Shown here one piece after another: positions 41,259 to 50,729 of a DNA stretch of 64,000 nucleotides. Numbering within the stretch: position 1 is the stretch's first letter; each line of letters starts with the position of its first letter. The stretch comes from Deltaproteobacteria bacterium (GTDB lineage: Bacteria > Myxococcota_A > UBA9042 > PHBI01). Position numbers and translations under genes: made by a program. The stretch spans positions 434,001 to 498,000 of the forward strand of contig JACKFA010000001.1 of NCBI GenBank assembly GCA_020632715.1, given 5' to 3'. Under the pieces are notes generated by a model. It made no database searches. It worked only from the letters and a program-made list of their open reading frames with translations, and had not been told where the DNA came from.

Positions 41259-42176
41259 ATGAGGAACGCCCGAGGAGGCCACGCCATCACCATCGCCGCC
41301 GCCGCGCTCGCGCTCGCGGCCACCGCCACCGCCTGCGACGCAGGAGACGCCGGGCCCGCCGCGGGGGACACCGCCGCCGAGACCGCGGCGCTCGACTTCG
41401 TCAGCGCCCGGGACGTCGCCGAGGGGCGCGCGTGGCTCGACACCCGGAAGGCGGTGATCTACGTGGTCGCGCCGGGACAGACGCCCGCCGCGCTGGCGGA
41501 CGTCCCGCTCATCCGCCCGGACGCGGCGCTCGGCACGCTGCGCGCCTGGGTCGAGCAGGGGGTCGCCGACGGCTGGCTCGAGCCCGTGGCCGCGCCGACG
41601 CCGATGTTCGTCATCGGCGCGACCGGGGCGACGGACCCGGCGCGCTTCGCCCGGCGCTACGCCGAGGACGGCCAGGCGGAGGGGTGCGCGGACGCGTGCG
41701 GCGTGGTCTGCGCCGAGGGCCACGACGGGCTCACGACGTGCCGCCTCGACTGCCCGTGCGATCTCGTCCCGAGCACGCCCGAGAACCTCGGCGATCTCGA
41801 GACGCGCGTGCAGAGCGCGCTCCCGACCGGGTACGGCGACTGCAGCGACCCGACCCGCTCCCACCCGGAGTGTGTCCCCGAGGACTGGGCCATCGACGGC
41901 GGCAGCACGAGCCCGCCCGACCACGACCGGCGCACCGACAGCCCGCTGCCCGAGCCCTTCGGCGGCGAGCCGCCCGCCGACCCGTTCGGGACGCCGTCTC
42001 CGCCGCCCGGCGGTGGCGACGGCGGCGGTCAATCGCCCTACGGCGGGAGCGACCCGTACGGCAACGGCGGCAGCTTCGGCGCCGGGAGCGGCTCCGGCGG
42101 CTCCGGCGGCGCGTCGGGCGGCGGCGCGCCGAGCGGCTCGAGCGGCGGATCGAGCGGCCGCCCCGACGACTTCTGA
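41259..42176 (+). CDS. Lipoprotein with Gly/Ser/Pro-rich tail
   Basis: A 305-residue product with a lipoprotein signal (AAAALALAATATAC) and a folded middle (about 45-150: ARDVAEGRAWLDTRKAVIYV, WVEQGVADGWLEPV). A Cys cluster follows (GCADACGVVCAEGHDG, CRLDCPCD), then a long low-complexity Pro/Gly/Ser tail ending SSGRPDDF. AGGAGGAG directly before the start is a strong ribosome site. No family is recognised. The Gly-rich tail could be a flexible spacer on the cell surface. Confidence 0.8.
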   Translation: MRNARGGHAITIAAAALALAATATACDAGDAGPAAGDTAAETAALDFVSARDVAEGRAWLDTRKAVIYVVAPGQTPAALADVPLIRPDAALGTLRAWVEQGVADGWLEPVAAPTPMFVIGATGATDPARFARRYAEDGQAEGCADACGVVCAEGHDGLTTCRLDCPCDLVPSTPENLGDLETRVQSALPTGYGDCSDPTRSHPECVPEDWAIDGGSTSPPDHDRRTDSPLPEPFGGEPPADPFGTPSPPPGGGDGGGQSPYGGSDPYGNGGSFGAGSGSGGSGGASGGGAPSGSSGGSSGRPDDF

Positions 42177-42192
42177 GCGCGCTACGCGACCG

Positions 42193-42612
42193 TCAGAGGT
42201 CGCCGTCCTCGTCCTCGCCGACGAAGTAGCCGAGCCGCTCCTCGCGGCCCCGCCCGCCGTCCACGACGCCGGCGGCGCCGCCCTGCCAGTCGGCGACGCC
42301 CATGCGGCAGTTGCCGTCGAAGGTCGCCCCGCGCTCGACGACGAGCGCGGGGCTCACGATGTTGCCGATGAGGCGCCCGGGAGCGTGCAGCTCCACGCAG
42401 TTCGAGGCGCGGATGTTCCCGTACACGACGCCGTAGATCACGACCGTCGCGACGTCGAGCTCCGCCCGCACCTCGGCGCTCTCGCCGATGATGAGCGTGT
42501 CGTCGCTCACGATCTCGCCCGTGTAGGTGCCGTCGACCCGCACGACCCCCTCGAAGGTCATCTTGCCCTCGAAGTGGCTCCCGCGGCCGACCAGGGTGTT
42601 CACGTCACTCAC
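42193..42612 (-). CDS. Bactofilin
   Basis: A 139-residue bactofilin: short N-terminus, then the right-handed beta-helix repeat pattern (GRGSHFEGKMTFEGVVRVDG, GEIVSDDTLIIGESAEVRAE, VVIYGVVYGNIRASN) to about residue 115, then a charged tail. Bactofilins polymerise without nucleotide and organise cell-shape and chromosome proteins. GTG 42612 is favoured because GGGAGG lies seven bases upstream. It is divergent from the ABC operon and only 16 bases from the convergent lipoprotein stop. Confidence 0.93.
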   Translation of the reverse strand: MSDVNTLVGRGSHFEGKMTFEGVVRVDGTYTGEIVSDDTLIIGESAEVRAELDVATVVIYGVVYGNIRASNCVELHAPGRLIGNIVSPALVVERGATFDGNCRMGVADWQGGAAGVVDGGRGREERLGYFVGEDEDGDL

Positions 42613-42751
42613 GCGCTCGCCTCCCGCCGCGCCGCGCCTAGCAACGCCAGCAGGGGCGTCCATACCGCATCCCGGCGGGGAGCGTCGAGATCCTCGCCCC
42701 CTCGCGCGCGGGTGACGGCCGCGCGACCGCGGGCCGCCGGGCCAAAGTGGC

Positions 42752-42779
42752 TTGACGACCGCCGGCTGCGGAATATTTT
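42752..42779 (+). promoter_or_regulatory. Sigma70-like promoter of the GldA/F/G-type operon
   Basis: TTGACG (42752-42757) and TATTTT (42774-42779) are separated by 16 bases in a locally AT-rich patch. The start codon is about 100 bases downstream. Confidence 0.65.
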
Positions 42780-42816
42780 GCGCGGCACCGTACTCCTAGC
42801 CCCGCCGCCCCTTTTC

Positions 42817-42834
42817 GACGCTTGGGGAAGCGTC
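42817..42834 (+). promoter_or_regulatory. Leader hairpin of the ABC operon
   Basis: GACGCTT (42817-42823), loop GGGG, AAGCGTC (42828-42834) make a perfect 7-bp hairpin in the 5' leader, preceded by CTTTT. It ends 34 bases before the ribosome site AAGGAG (42869-42874). There is no T-run after it, so it is not a simple terminator. Confidence 0.45.
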
Positions 42835-42880
42835 AGCGAGAGGGGTGCGACGCGCACATTCCTTTCCCAAGGAGCCAGAC

Positions 42881-43822
42881 GTGATCGAGGTCTCCGGCCT
42901 CACGAAGTCCTATGACGGCGTGAAGGCCCTGAACAACGTCAGCTTCTCCGTGAAGCGAGGGGAGATCGTCGGCTTCCTCGGCCCGAACGGCGCCGGGAAG
43001 ACCACGACCATGAAGATCCTGACCTGCTTCATGCCGCAGACCTCGGGGTCTGTGACGGTCGCCGGCAAGGACATCAACGACGATCCGCTCGCGGTGCGGT
43101 CGATGATGGGCTACCTGCCCGAGTCGAACCCGCTCTACCTCGACATGCTCGTCTACGACTACCTGCGCCACGTCGCGACCGTGCGCGGGGTGCCCGCCGA
43201 CAAGCGCCACGCGCGCATCAAGGAGGCGTGCACCATGTGCGGCATCGCCGACCGCGTCGGGCAGCGCATCGGCACGCTCTCGAAGGGCTACAAGCAGCGC
43301 GTCGGGCTCGCGCAGGCGCTCATCCACGATCCCGACATCCTGATCCTCGACGAGCCGACGAGCGGCCTCGACCCGAACCAGATCGTCGAGATCCGGAACC
43401 TCATCCGCCGGCTCGGCGAGAACCGCACCATCATCCTGTCGACCCACAACCTCCCCGAGGTGATGGCGACCTGCACGCGCATGCTCATCGTGCACAAGGG
43501 GCAGCTCGTCGCGGACGGCACGGCCGCCGAGCTCGAGCGGCGCGAGTCCGAGACGCAGCGCGTGCACGTCGAGCTCCGCGGGGCCGCCTCACAGGAGGAG
43601 GCGCTCGCGGCGCTCCGCGCCCTCGACGGGGTCGCCTCGGCGACGCCGGTGCTGACGAGCGACGCCAACGCCATCGGCGTCGAGCTCGTGGCCGCCACCG
43701 GCGCCGACCTCCGCGCCCCGCTCTTCCAGGCGATCGTCGCGCGCGGCTGGGAGCTCCTCGAGCTCCGCCGCGAGGCCCTCGACCTCGAAGGCATCTTCCG
43801 CAAGCTCACGAAGCAGGTCTGA
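42881..43822 (+). CDS. ABC transporter ATP-binding protein, GldA-type
   Basis: A 313-residue ATPase with Walker A GPNGAGKTTTMK, signature LSKGYKQRVGLAQ, Walker B ILILDEPTSGLD and the H-loop STHNLPEV. The C-terminal 90 residues form a regulatory extension as in GldA/NatA. GTG 42881 is favoured by AAGGAG six bases upstream; an earlier in-frame GTG at 42845 lacks this. It leads a four-gene operon with a permease and two membrane-anchored accessory proteins, the arrangement of GldA-GldF-GldG systems, which serve gliding in Bacteroidetes but are widespread in non-gliders. Confidence 0.95.
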   Translation: MIEVSGLTKSYDGVKALNNVSFSVKRGEIVGFLGPNGAGKTTTMKILTCFMPQTSGSVTVAGKDINDDPLAVRSMMGYLPESNPLYLDMLVYDYLRHVATVRGVPADKRHARIKEACTMCGIADRVGQRIGTLSKGYKQRVGLAQALIHDPDILILDEPTSGLDPNQIVEIRNLIRRLGENRTIILSTHNLPEVMATCTRMLIVHKGQLVADGTAAELERRESETQRVHVELRGAASQEEALAALRALDGVASATPVLTSDANAIGVELVAATGADLRAPLFQAIVARGWELLELRREALDLEGIFRKLTKQV

Positions 43823-43824
43823 CC

Positions 43825-44613
43825 ATGAACGACACCAAATCGGCGGCCGCCCCGGCGGCGGCGAAGGTGCCCGGCGCCTTCGGCAACGTCATGGCGCTCG
43901 CCCGCCGCGAGCTCGGCTTCTACTTCAACAGCCCCGTCGCCTACATCACGATCACGCTCTTCCTGGTCGTGTGCGGCGTGTACCTCTTCGCCATCGACGA
44001 GCCGTCGTCCGGGCTCTCCTTCTTCGAGGCCAACGAGGCCTCGATGCGGAAGCTCTTCGAGATGATCCCGCTCTTCTTCATCTTCCTCGTGCCGGCCATC
44101 ACGATGCGCCTCATCGCCGAGGAGAAGCGCTCGGGCACCATCGAGCTGCTCGTCACGATGCCCGTCACGGACGCGCAGATAGCCCTCGGGAAGTTCCTGG
44201 GCGGCCTCTTCTTCCTCGTCGTGGCGCTCCTCGCGACGGTCCCGCTCGCGATCCTCGTCGGCTCGCTCGGGAACATGGACACGGGGCTCGTCATCGGCGG
44301 CTACCTCGGGCTCCTCTTCCTCGGCGCGGCCTACCTCGCCATCGGGCTCATGGCGTCGTCGTGGACGGACAACCAGATCGTCGCCTACCTCGTCGCCGCC
44401 ATCCTCTGCGCCTTCTTCTTCTTCGTGGACGGCATGGCGGAGGTCGTGTCGGTCGGCGCGAAGGACGCCCTCGCCGCCCTCTCGTTCAGGGCGCACTTCA
44501 AGAACGTCGCCCGCGGCGTCGTCGACACGCGCGACATCGTCTTCTACCTGTCCGTCATCGGGGTCGCCCTCGTCGTGACGATGCAGTCCCTCCGCGCGCG
44601 GAACTGGAAGTAG
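43825..44613 (+). CDS. ABC-2 type permease, GldF-type
   Basis: A 262-residue permease, two bases after the ATPase stop. About six membrane helices are visible (AYITITLFLVVCGVYLFAI, PLFFIFLVPAITMRLIAEE, FLGGLFFLVVALLATVPLAI and others). The MRLIAEEKRSGTIELLVTMPVT segment is the conserved coupling region of ABC-2 permeases. It should form the translocation channel with the GldA-like ATPase. The transported substrate is unknown. Confidence 0.93.
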   Translation: MNDTKSAAAPAAAKVPGAFGNVMALARRELGFYFNSPVAYITITLFLVVCGVYLFAIDEPSSGLSFFEANEASMRKLFEMIPLFFIFLVPAITMRLIAEEKRSGTIELLVTMPVTDAQIALGKFLGGLFFLVVALLATVPLAILVGSLGNMDTGLVIGGYLGLLFLGAAYLAIGLMASSWTDNQIVAYLVAAILCAFFFFVDGMAEVVSVGAKDALAALSFRAHFKNVARGVVDTRDIVFYLSVIGVALVVTMQSLRARNWK

Positions 44614-44625
44614 GAGGACCGACCG

Positions 44626-47040
44626 ATGGCACGTCAGAAGAAGCTCCAGGGCGCTGGTCAGACCGCCCTCCTCATCGCCCTCGTCGTCGCGGTGGCGGTG
44701 CTCGTGAACCTCATCTCGGGCGCCATGTACGGGCGCGCCGACCTCACCGAGCACGGCATCAACCTCCTCTCCGACGCCTCGAAGGACGCCGTGCGCGAGC
44801 TCGACGGGCTCGAGATGCGCGTCTACATCTCGCCGGACATACCCGACGAGATCCCGTCGCCCCAGCCGGGCGCGCCGCCGATGAAGCTCCTGGGCGTGCC
44901 GCAGAAGCTCCGCGACAAGATCGAGGAGTACAAGGCGGTCGCCGGCAGCGGGCTCACCGTGACCTACGTGAAGGAGCACGTCGTCGAGGAGGCCAAGAAG
45001 GCGAAGCTCAAGACCTTCCGCGGCAAGGGGGCGACCGTCAGCGACGAGGGGGTCGAGCTCAACGAGTACGTCCTCGGGCTGACCCTCCACTACAAGAACG
45101 CGATGGAGACATTCGACCTCGCGCTCTGGCCGGACGTCTACGAGTTCGAGATCACCAAGCGCCTGCTCCGGCTCAAGGACAAGGCGGACAACGCGATCAA
45201 GATGAAGGACGTGCTGCGGGCCGGCGAGAACGTCGCGGACGCCGTGAAGAAGTGCAACGACACGATCGACGCGGCGCTCCCGAAGGACAAGCCGGGCGAG
45301 CAGCAGAACCTCGTGGCGATGCTCTCGGGCGAGGCGACGACCGCGAAGGTGACGGCGCTCAAGGCCGCGCAGGAGGATATCGCGGCGGCGTGCGGGCCGG
45401 TGAAGGCCGAGCTCGACAAGGCGCAGTCGGAGAAGGGCAAGCACGAGCAGCTCGACCGCGTGCTGCTGGTCGCGGGCGCGTTCAACGACGGCTACGAGCA
45501 GATCACCGAGGCGCTCTCGAGCGAGGACGCGCAGACGCAGGCGCAGGCGCTCCAGCAGATGCCGCGGCTCCTCGCGCTCGGGCGGGCGACCGACAGCGAG
45601 CACGACGACCTCGTCGACTCGCCTGGGCGGCGGCGCGTCGGCTTCGTCTGCAACGGGACGACCTTCTGCCCCTTCCCCGACGACCGCCCGCTCGTGCCGC
45701 AGGAGATGATGCAGGCGCTCCAGCAGCAGAACCAGATCCTCGGGCAGGTGATGCCAGCGCTCTCGCGCATGCAGGACGAGATGAACCAGATCATGGCGCA
45801 GGTGAACCAGTCGCTCTTCCGCGGGCGCGGGTTCGACATCGTCAGGATCGACCTCGACGAGAAGGTGCCGGACGACGTGCGCGCCATGGTCGTGTTCGGC
45901 CCGAAGGGGACGTTCACCGACTACCAGCTCTACCAGATGGACCAGTTCGTCATGAAGGGCGGCTCGCTCGTCGTCTTCCTGAACCCCTGGGACATCGACA
46001 TCATGGGCTACACCGCGAAGGGCGAGCCGAAGCTCGACCCGTCGCAGTGGGTGTTGAAGAAGAACGGCTCGAACATCGGGGAGCTGCTCGCGAGCTACGG
46101 CATCGAGCCGGGCGGCGGGCTCGTCGCCGACCCGTCGAACCACGGGCAGATCGCCCTCATGGTGTTCGCCCAGACCGGGCAGGGCTTCATCCCGCTCCAG
46201 ATGCAGGCCTTCCCCTACCCGCTCATCCCGACGTTCACCGACTTCGACCGCGAGGACCCGCTCGTGCGCGCGACGTCGAGCGTGACGCTGCCGTTCACGA
46301 CGAGCCTGAAGCTCGCGCCGAAGCAGGGCGAGACGCTGACGGCGCTCGTGTCGTCGAGCAAGAGCGCGATCACCGTGGACGATCCGAAGTTCCCGCTCGA
46401 TCCGATCGCGCAGAAGAAGGCGCTGACGGGCAAGAACGGAGACGGGCCCTACGTGGTCGTGGCGTCCGCGAGCGGGACGCTCCCGTCGCACTTCGCGGGC
46501 AAGGACGCCCCGAAGGCGCCGGACGCCGACAAGCCGGAGGATCCGGCGAAGCCCGAGGCCGACAAGGACAAGGACCCGGCGAAGGAGGTCCTCGAGGCGC
46601 AGAACGCGAAGAAGGACGCGGGGACCGGGCGCGTGCTGGTGCTCGGGTCGAACCTCGGGCTCGAGCCGCTGTCGCGCGAGGCCATCTTCGAGGGCTTCAA
46701 CATCGGCAAGCTCACGGGGCAGGACTTCAGCATCATCGAGGACTTCCGGCAGTACCAGGCGAACTACCGGAACTGGTCGACGAAGGTGCAGGAGGTGCAG
46801 CACACGCTGCAGGACAACCTCCAGCTCCTGTCGAACGCGCTCGACTGGTCGATCCAGCGCGACGCGCTCGTGGAGCTCCGGGCGAAGCAGGTCGAGGCGC
46901 GCCCGCTCGAGCCGACGGACGAGGGCGACCAGTCGGTCATCCAGGCGACGGGGGTCGCGCTCCCGGCGGCGCTCTTCCTGCTCGCGGGGCTCGGGTACGT
47001 GCTGTGGCGGCGCGCGCGCCAGCGGAGGCTCACGCTATGA
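44626..47040 (+). CDS. GldG-like ABC auxiliary protein
   Basis: An 804-residue protein with an N-terminal membrane helix (LLIALVVAVAVLVNLIS), a GldG/ABC_transp_aux periplasmic domain (LTEHGINLLSDASKDAVREL, VYISPDIPDEIPSP, then MVVFGPKGTFTDYQLYQMDQF with GGSLVVFLNP), and a C-terminal membrane helix (ALPAALFLLAGLGYVLW) followed by basic residues. Between about 175 and 395 is a helical insertion rich in Lys, Gln and Met (KKCNDTIDAALPKDK, MQALQQQNQILGQVMPAL), longer than usual. A Lys/Asp/Pro-rich linker lies near 630-665. GGAGG precedes ATG 44626, and the stop overlaps the next start (ATGA). Confidence 0.9.
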   Translation: MARQKKLQGAGQTALLIALVVAVAVLVNLISGAMYGRADLTEHGINLLSDASKDAVRELDGLEMRVYISPDIPDEIPSPQPGAPPMKLLGVPQKLRDKIEEYKAVAGSGLTVTYVKEHVVEEAKKAKLKTFRGKGATVSDEGVELNEYVLGLTLHYKNAMETFDLALWPDVYEFEITKRLLRLKDKADNAIKMKDVLRAGENVADAVKKCNDTIDAALPKDKPGEQQNLVAMLSGEATTAKVTALKAAQEDIAAACGPVKAELDKAQSEKGKHEQLDRVLLVAGAFNDGYEQITEALSSEDAQTQAQALQQMPRLLALGRATDSEHDDLVDSPGRRRVGFVCNGTTFCPFPDDRPLVPQEMMQALQQQNQILGQVMPALSRMQDEMNQIMAQVNQSLFRGRGFDIVRIDLDEKVPDDVRAMVVFGPKGTFTDYQLYQMDQFVMKGGSLVVFLNPWDIDIMGYTAKGEPKLDPSQWVLKKNGSNIGELLASYGIEPGGGLVADPSNHGQIALMVFAQTGQGFIPLQMQAFPYPLIPTFTDFDREDPLVRATSSVTLPFTTSLKLAPKQGETLTALVSSSKSAITVDDPKFPLDPIAQKKALTGKNGDGPYVVVASASGTLPSHFAGKDAPKAPDADKPEDPAKPEADKDKDPAKEVLEAQNAKKDAGTGRVLVLGSNLGLEPLSREAIFEGFNIGKLTGQDFSIIEDFRQYQANYRNWSTKVQEVQHTLQDNLQLLSNALDWSIQRDALVELRAKQVEARPLEPTDEGDQSVIQATGVALPAALFLLAGLGYVLWRRARQRRLTL

Positions 47041-48980
47041 AGATCGGAAAGCCCATCGTCATCCTGGTCGGCCTGGTCGTGGTGCTCGCGGTGGTCTTCT
47101 TCGTCGTGAAGAAGGACGACGCGCCGCCGGCGACGCCCGACCTCACCATCAAGGGGTTCGCGACGCCCGAGCAGCTCGCCGAGGACAAGGCGCGGAAGCT
47201 GCTCGAGGGGCCGCTCGAGATCCCGGCGCCCGTGGACGGCGTCGAGCTCGTGAAGGACGGCGAGACCATCGTCCTCGCGAGGTCGGGCGAGGGGAAGGAC
47301 GCGACGTGGAAGATCACGGCGCCGGTGGACGCCGTGGCCGTGAAGTACGTGGCGGACAAGATCCCGGCGCTCTTCCGGACGGACGCCGCGAGCGCGTTCT
47401 CGACGCGCATCAAGCCGGGGGACGAGGCGCTCTACGACCTCGAGCCGGAGCGGCGGATCGGCCTCAAGCTCACGAAGGGGGGCGAGGTCTGGGAGGGGGT
47501 CGACCTCTGGATCGGGCGCCTCGAGAAGAGCGACGACATGGACGGGGGCGGCGAGCCGGACACCTGGGTCATGAAGAAGGACGACCCGACCGTGGTGTAC
47601 CGCGTGGCGGGGCGCGATCTGCGCGCTGCGGTCGACGTCTCCCTCGACACGCTGCGCGACAAGAAGCTCTTCGCGTTCGACGCGAACGACATGACGGAGA
47701 TCAGCGTGACGACGCCCGAGGGGGCGGTCGCGACGCTGACGGGGACGCGGAAGGAGACGCCCGCGGAGGCGAGCCCGGAGGACGGGGCCAAGCCCGAGGG
47801 CGAGAAGAAGCCGCCGGTCGTGACGGTGGACTGGAAGCTCACGGCGCCCGCCGGGGTGGCGGGGGACGCGAGCGTGGCGTCGCTCGCGCGGAGCTTCGCG
47901 AACCTGCGCGCGAAGGAGTTCGTGAAGGCGAAGGACGCGGGGGACAAGCCCCTCGGTGAGACGCCGTGGCGCGTGAGCGCGACGGTGGGCGGGGAGAAGG
48001 TGACGCTCCTCGTGTCGGCCGCGGCGGGTGAGGACGTGATGGCGCAGGTCGAGGGCAAGGACGAGTACGCGAAGCTCCAGCGCTACTCGGCCGACGGGCT
48101 CCTGAAGACGGTCGAGGACCTGCGCGACAAGACGGTTCTCGGGACGTCGGCGGAGTCGATCGGCCACCTGAAGCTCGCGCTCGAGGGCGGCGGCGAGGTG
48201 GTGCTCGACCGGAAGCCCGAGGGGGGCTGGGTGTTCACGAGCCCGGCGTCACCGTATGCGGCCGACCCGGGGACGCTCACGACGACGATCTCGCGGCTCG
48301 CGGCGGTGCGCTGGGCGCGGCCGGGCGAGGTCGCGGAGGCGCGGGCGGCGCTCGCGACGCCGGACATCGCCGGCGAGGTGGGATACGGCGAGAAGCTCGT
48401 GCCGCTCGCGTTCGCCAAGAAGATGGAGGGCGGCGAGCACGACGGGCAGCGGTGGGCGGTCGCGGGGGATCCGGCGACGGCGGACCCGTTCCTGGTGACC
48501 GACTACAACGCGACGCGCTTCGTGGCGAAGCTCGCGGACCTGCGGCAGAAGCGGCTCTTCCCGGGGCTCACGCAGGAGGGGGTGCAGCGGGTCACGGTGC
48601 TCGCGCCGGGGGCGACGGCGCCGGTCGAGCTCGGGCGGGAGAAGCCGGGGCAGGACATCACGCTGCTCGGCGCGCCCGCGGGGAAGACGGTGCAGGCGGG
48701 GCCCGTGCGCACCATCGTGAGCACGGTGGCGGCGCTCCAGGCGAAGGACTTCGTCGACGGGAAGTCGGCGGCGGCGCTCGGGCTCGAGGGGGAGCAGGTG
48801 ACGAAGGTCACGGTGACCGACGAGTCCGGGAAGACCGCGACGCTCGTCATCGGCGACACGAGCGGCGAGGGGGACCCGAACGCGACGATCGACGGCGGGC
48901 CGCTCGCGGGGACGTTCTTCACGCTGAGCGCGTACCAGGCGAAGAACCTCGTGAAGAAGGAGGCGGATCTCGCGCAGTGA
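47037..48980 (+). CDS. DUF4340-like membrane-anchored protein of the ABC operon
   Basis: A 647-residue protein with one N-terminal membrane helix (IVILVGLVVVLAVVFFVV) and several repeats of a DUF4340-type beta domain, for example GKDATWKITAPVDAVAVKYV, VDWKLTAPAGVAGDASVASL and GGWVFTSPASPYAADPGTL. Such proteins accompany GldG-like subunits in Myxococcota, Planctomycetes and others. They are thought to be periplasmic accessories, but no biochemical role is known to me. The start overlaps the GldG-like stop by four bases. It is the last gene of the operon, followed by the CACGGAG repeats. Confidence 0.88.
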   Translation: MKIGKPIVILVGLVVVLAVVFFVVKKDDAPPATPDLTIKGFATPEQLAEDKARKLLEGPLEIPAPVDGVELVKDGETIVLARSGEGKDATWKITAPVDAVAVKYVADKIPALFRTDAASAFSTRIKPGDEALYDLEPERRIGLKLTKGGEVWEGVDLWIGRLEKSDDMDGGGEPDTWVMKKDDPTVVYRVAGRDLRAAVDVSLDTLRDKKLFAFDANDMTEISVTTPEGAVATLTGTRKETPAEASPEDGAKPEGEKKPPVVTVDWKLTAPAGVAGDASVASLARSFANLRAKEFVKAKDAGDKPLGETPWRVSATVGGEKVTLLVSAAAGEDVMAQVEGKDEYAKLQRYSADGLLKTVEDLRDKTVLGTSAESIGHLKLALEGGGEVVLDRKPEGGWVFTSPASPYAADPGTLTTTISRLAAVRWARPGEVAEARAALATPDIAGEVGYGEKLVPLAFAKKMEGGEHDGQRWAVAGDPATADPFLVTDYNATRFVAKLADLRQKRLFPGLTQEGVQRVTVLAPGATAPVELGREKPGQDITLLGAPAGKTVQAGPVRTIVSTVAALQAKDFVDGKSAAALGLEGEQVTKVTVTDESGKTATLVIGDTSGEGDPNATIDGGPLAGTFFTLSAYQAKNLVKKEADLAQ

Positions 48981-48993
48981 GGTTTGGCTCGCG

Positions 48994-49174
48994 CGGATGT
49001 GGTTGATCTGAAAGGACAACCACGGAGGCACGGAGACACGGAGGGAGGGCGGAGAGCGGCCCCGAGGGTCACCGCCGCGCCTCGTGCTCGACGGATGTGG
49101 CTGATCTGAAAGGACAACCACGGAGACACGGAGACGCGGAGGGAGGGCGGAGAGCAGCCCCGAGGGTCGCCGCC
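48994..49174 (+). repeat. Two tandem copies of a 98-bp CACGGAG-type element
   Basis: Unit 1 (48994-49091) and unit 2 (49092-49174, slightly truncated) share CGGATGTGG, TGATCTGAAAGGACAACCAC, CACGGAG repeats, GGAGGGAGGGCGGAGAGC and CCCCGAGGGT. The array ends two bases before the stop codon of the GNAT-nitrilase gene. The core matches the repeats at 8482-8843. Confidence 0.85.
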
Positions 49175-49175
49175 G

Positions 49176-50729
49176 TCAGACCTCCTTCGGCTCGTCCCCG
49201 CCCCGCCAGACCACGCCGTAGAGGTCGCGCCGGCGGTCGTTCCAGTTCTGCACGGTGCCCACGCGACGATGGCGGCGCAGGGCCTCGGTGTCGAGGTCCT
49301 GCACGAGCATGTGCTCGATGTTCGGCGACGTCTCGGCGGCGACGCCGTCCCGCGCGAAGGCCACGTCCGAGGGCGTGTAGACCCCGCTCTGCGCGTAGTG
49401 GATGTCGGCGTTCTCGACGAACGGCAGGTTCCCGACCGCGCCCGCCGTCACCACGTAGAGGTGGTTCTCGATGCAGCGCGCCTGCGCGCAGTGCTTCACG
49501 CGCAGGTGCCCGTAACGGTCGTTCGTGTTGTACGGCACGAAGAGGATGCGCGCGCCCTCGTCGGCGACTACGCGGCAGAGCTCCGGGAACTCGACGTCGT
49601 AGCAGACGAGGATCCCGATGCGGCCGCAGTCCGTCTCGAACGTCTCGAGCTTCGAGCCGCCCGTGATGCCCCACCAGCGCGCCTCGTTCGGCGTCACGTG
49701 CAGCTTCTTCTGCGTCGCGATGGTGCCGTCGCGCCGGAAGAGGTAGGCGATGTTGTAGAGGCGCTCGTCCTCGACCGTGAACTGCGAGCCCGCGACGATG
49801 TTCACGTTGTATCGCGTCGCGAGCCGCTGGTTCAGCTCGACATACTGCGGGGTGAACTCGGCGAGCGCGCGGGCCGCCGAGCCCGGGCGGCTGTTCTCCA
49901 CCACCGAGAGGAGCTGCAGCGTGAAGAGCTCCGGGAAGAGGATGAAGTCCGCGCGGTAGTCGCTCGCGGTGTCGACGAAGAACTCCACCTGCTTCGCGAA
50001 CTCCGAGAAGTCGGCCACCGTCCGCATCTGGTACTGCGTGACCGCGACCCGCACCCGCCGCACCGCCTGGCGCTGCTTGTGGCGCGCCGGGATGTGGTCG
50101 AGGTTCGACCACTCGAGCTGCGTCGCGTAGCCGCCGGAGTCCTCGTCGCACGGGAGGTAGTCCGGCACGATCTGCTTCAGCACGAAGCCGTTCGCGAGCT
50201 GCGCCGTGAGGACCGGGTCGTACAGGCGGTGCTCCATGCACGCCTCCACGTACTCCTGCGGCGTCATCGCGTCCTTCCGCTCGTTGTAGCCCGGGATCCG
50301 ACCGCCGATGACCATCCGCGCGAGGTTCTTCCGGCGGCAGATCTCCTTTCGCGCGTTGTAGAGCCGGCGCGCGAGCTTCATGCCGCGAAAGTCGGGATCC
50401 ACCATCATCTCGACCCCGTAGAGCGTGTCGCCCTCGGGGTCGTGGTTCTCGAGCGTGCCGTTGGCCGACATCACGAACCAGTCGTGCCACTCGGTGTAGT
50501 CTGCGTAGTCCACGATGAGCGTCGAGCACGACGCCGCGAGGCGCCCGTCGATCTCGATGGCGAGCTGCCCCTCCGGGAAGACGCGGCTGTGGTTCTCGAA
50601 GCTCGCGCGCGGCCACGGCGCCATCTTCGGGAAGCACCGCGACTGGAGCACGACGACCTCGTCGTAGTCCTCGGCGCGGAGCGGGCGCAGGTGGACGCGG
50701 GATTCGAACGAGCTGAGATCGAGCGACAT
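49176..50729 (-). CDS. GNAT acetyltransferase - carbon-nitrogen hydrolase fusion
   Basis: The 517-residue product has an N-terminal GNAT domain (about 10-215; GVEMMVDPDFRGMKLARRLY is the acetyl-CoA loop region) and a C-terminal nitrilase-superfamily domain (about 225-500). The hydrolase triad is visible: Glu in ILFPELF (near 265), Lys in TQKKLHVTP (near 340) and Cys in LVCYDVEFPE (near 375). Such bifunctional proteins are found in many bacteria; the natural substrate is not known, but an omega-amidase or N-acyl amide hydrolase activity is plausible. ATG 50729 has GAGAGG upstream. It is divergent from the AHEWGT lipoprotein gene, sharing a 274-base promoter region. Confidence 0.93.
   Translation of the reverse strand: MSLDLSSFESRVHLRPLRAEDYDEVVVLQSRCFPKMAPWPRASFENHSRVFPEGQLAIEIDGRLAASCSTLIVDYADYTEWHDWFVMSANGTLENHDPEGDTLYGVEMMVDPDFRGMKLARRLYNARKEICRRKNLARMVIGGRIPGYNERKDAMTPQEYVEACMEHRLYDPVLTAQLANGFVLKQIVPDYLPCDEDSGGYATQLEWSNLDHIPARHKQRQAVRRVRVAVTQYQMRTVADFSEFAKQVEFFVDTASDYRADFILFPELFTLQLLSVVENSRPGSAARALAEFTPQYVELNQRLATRYNVNIVAGSQFTVEDERLYNIAYLFRRDGTIATQKKLHVTPNEARWWGITGGSKLETFETDCGRIGILVCYDVEFPELCRVVADEGARILFVPYNTNDRYGHLRVKHCAQARCIENHLYVVTAGAVGNLPFVENADIHYAQSGVYTPSDVAFARDGVAAETSPNIEHMLVQDLDTEALRRHRRVGTVQNWNDRRRDLYGVVWRGGDEPKEV

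Noticed and set aside
43288..46803. A 1171-codon frame antisense to the ABC operon
   Set aside because: Shadow of four well-supported genes; no start signal or domain.
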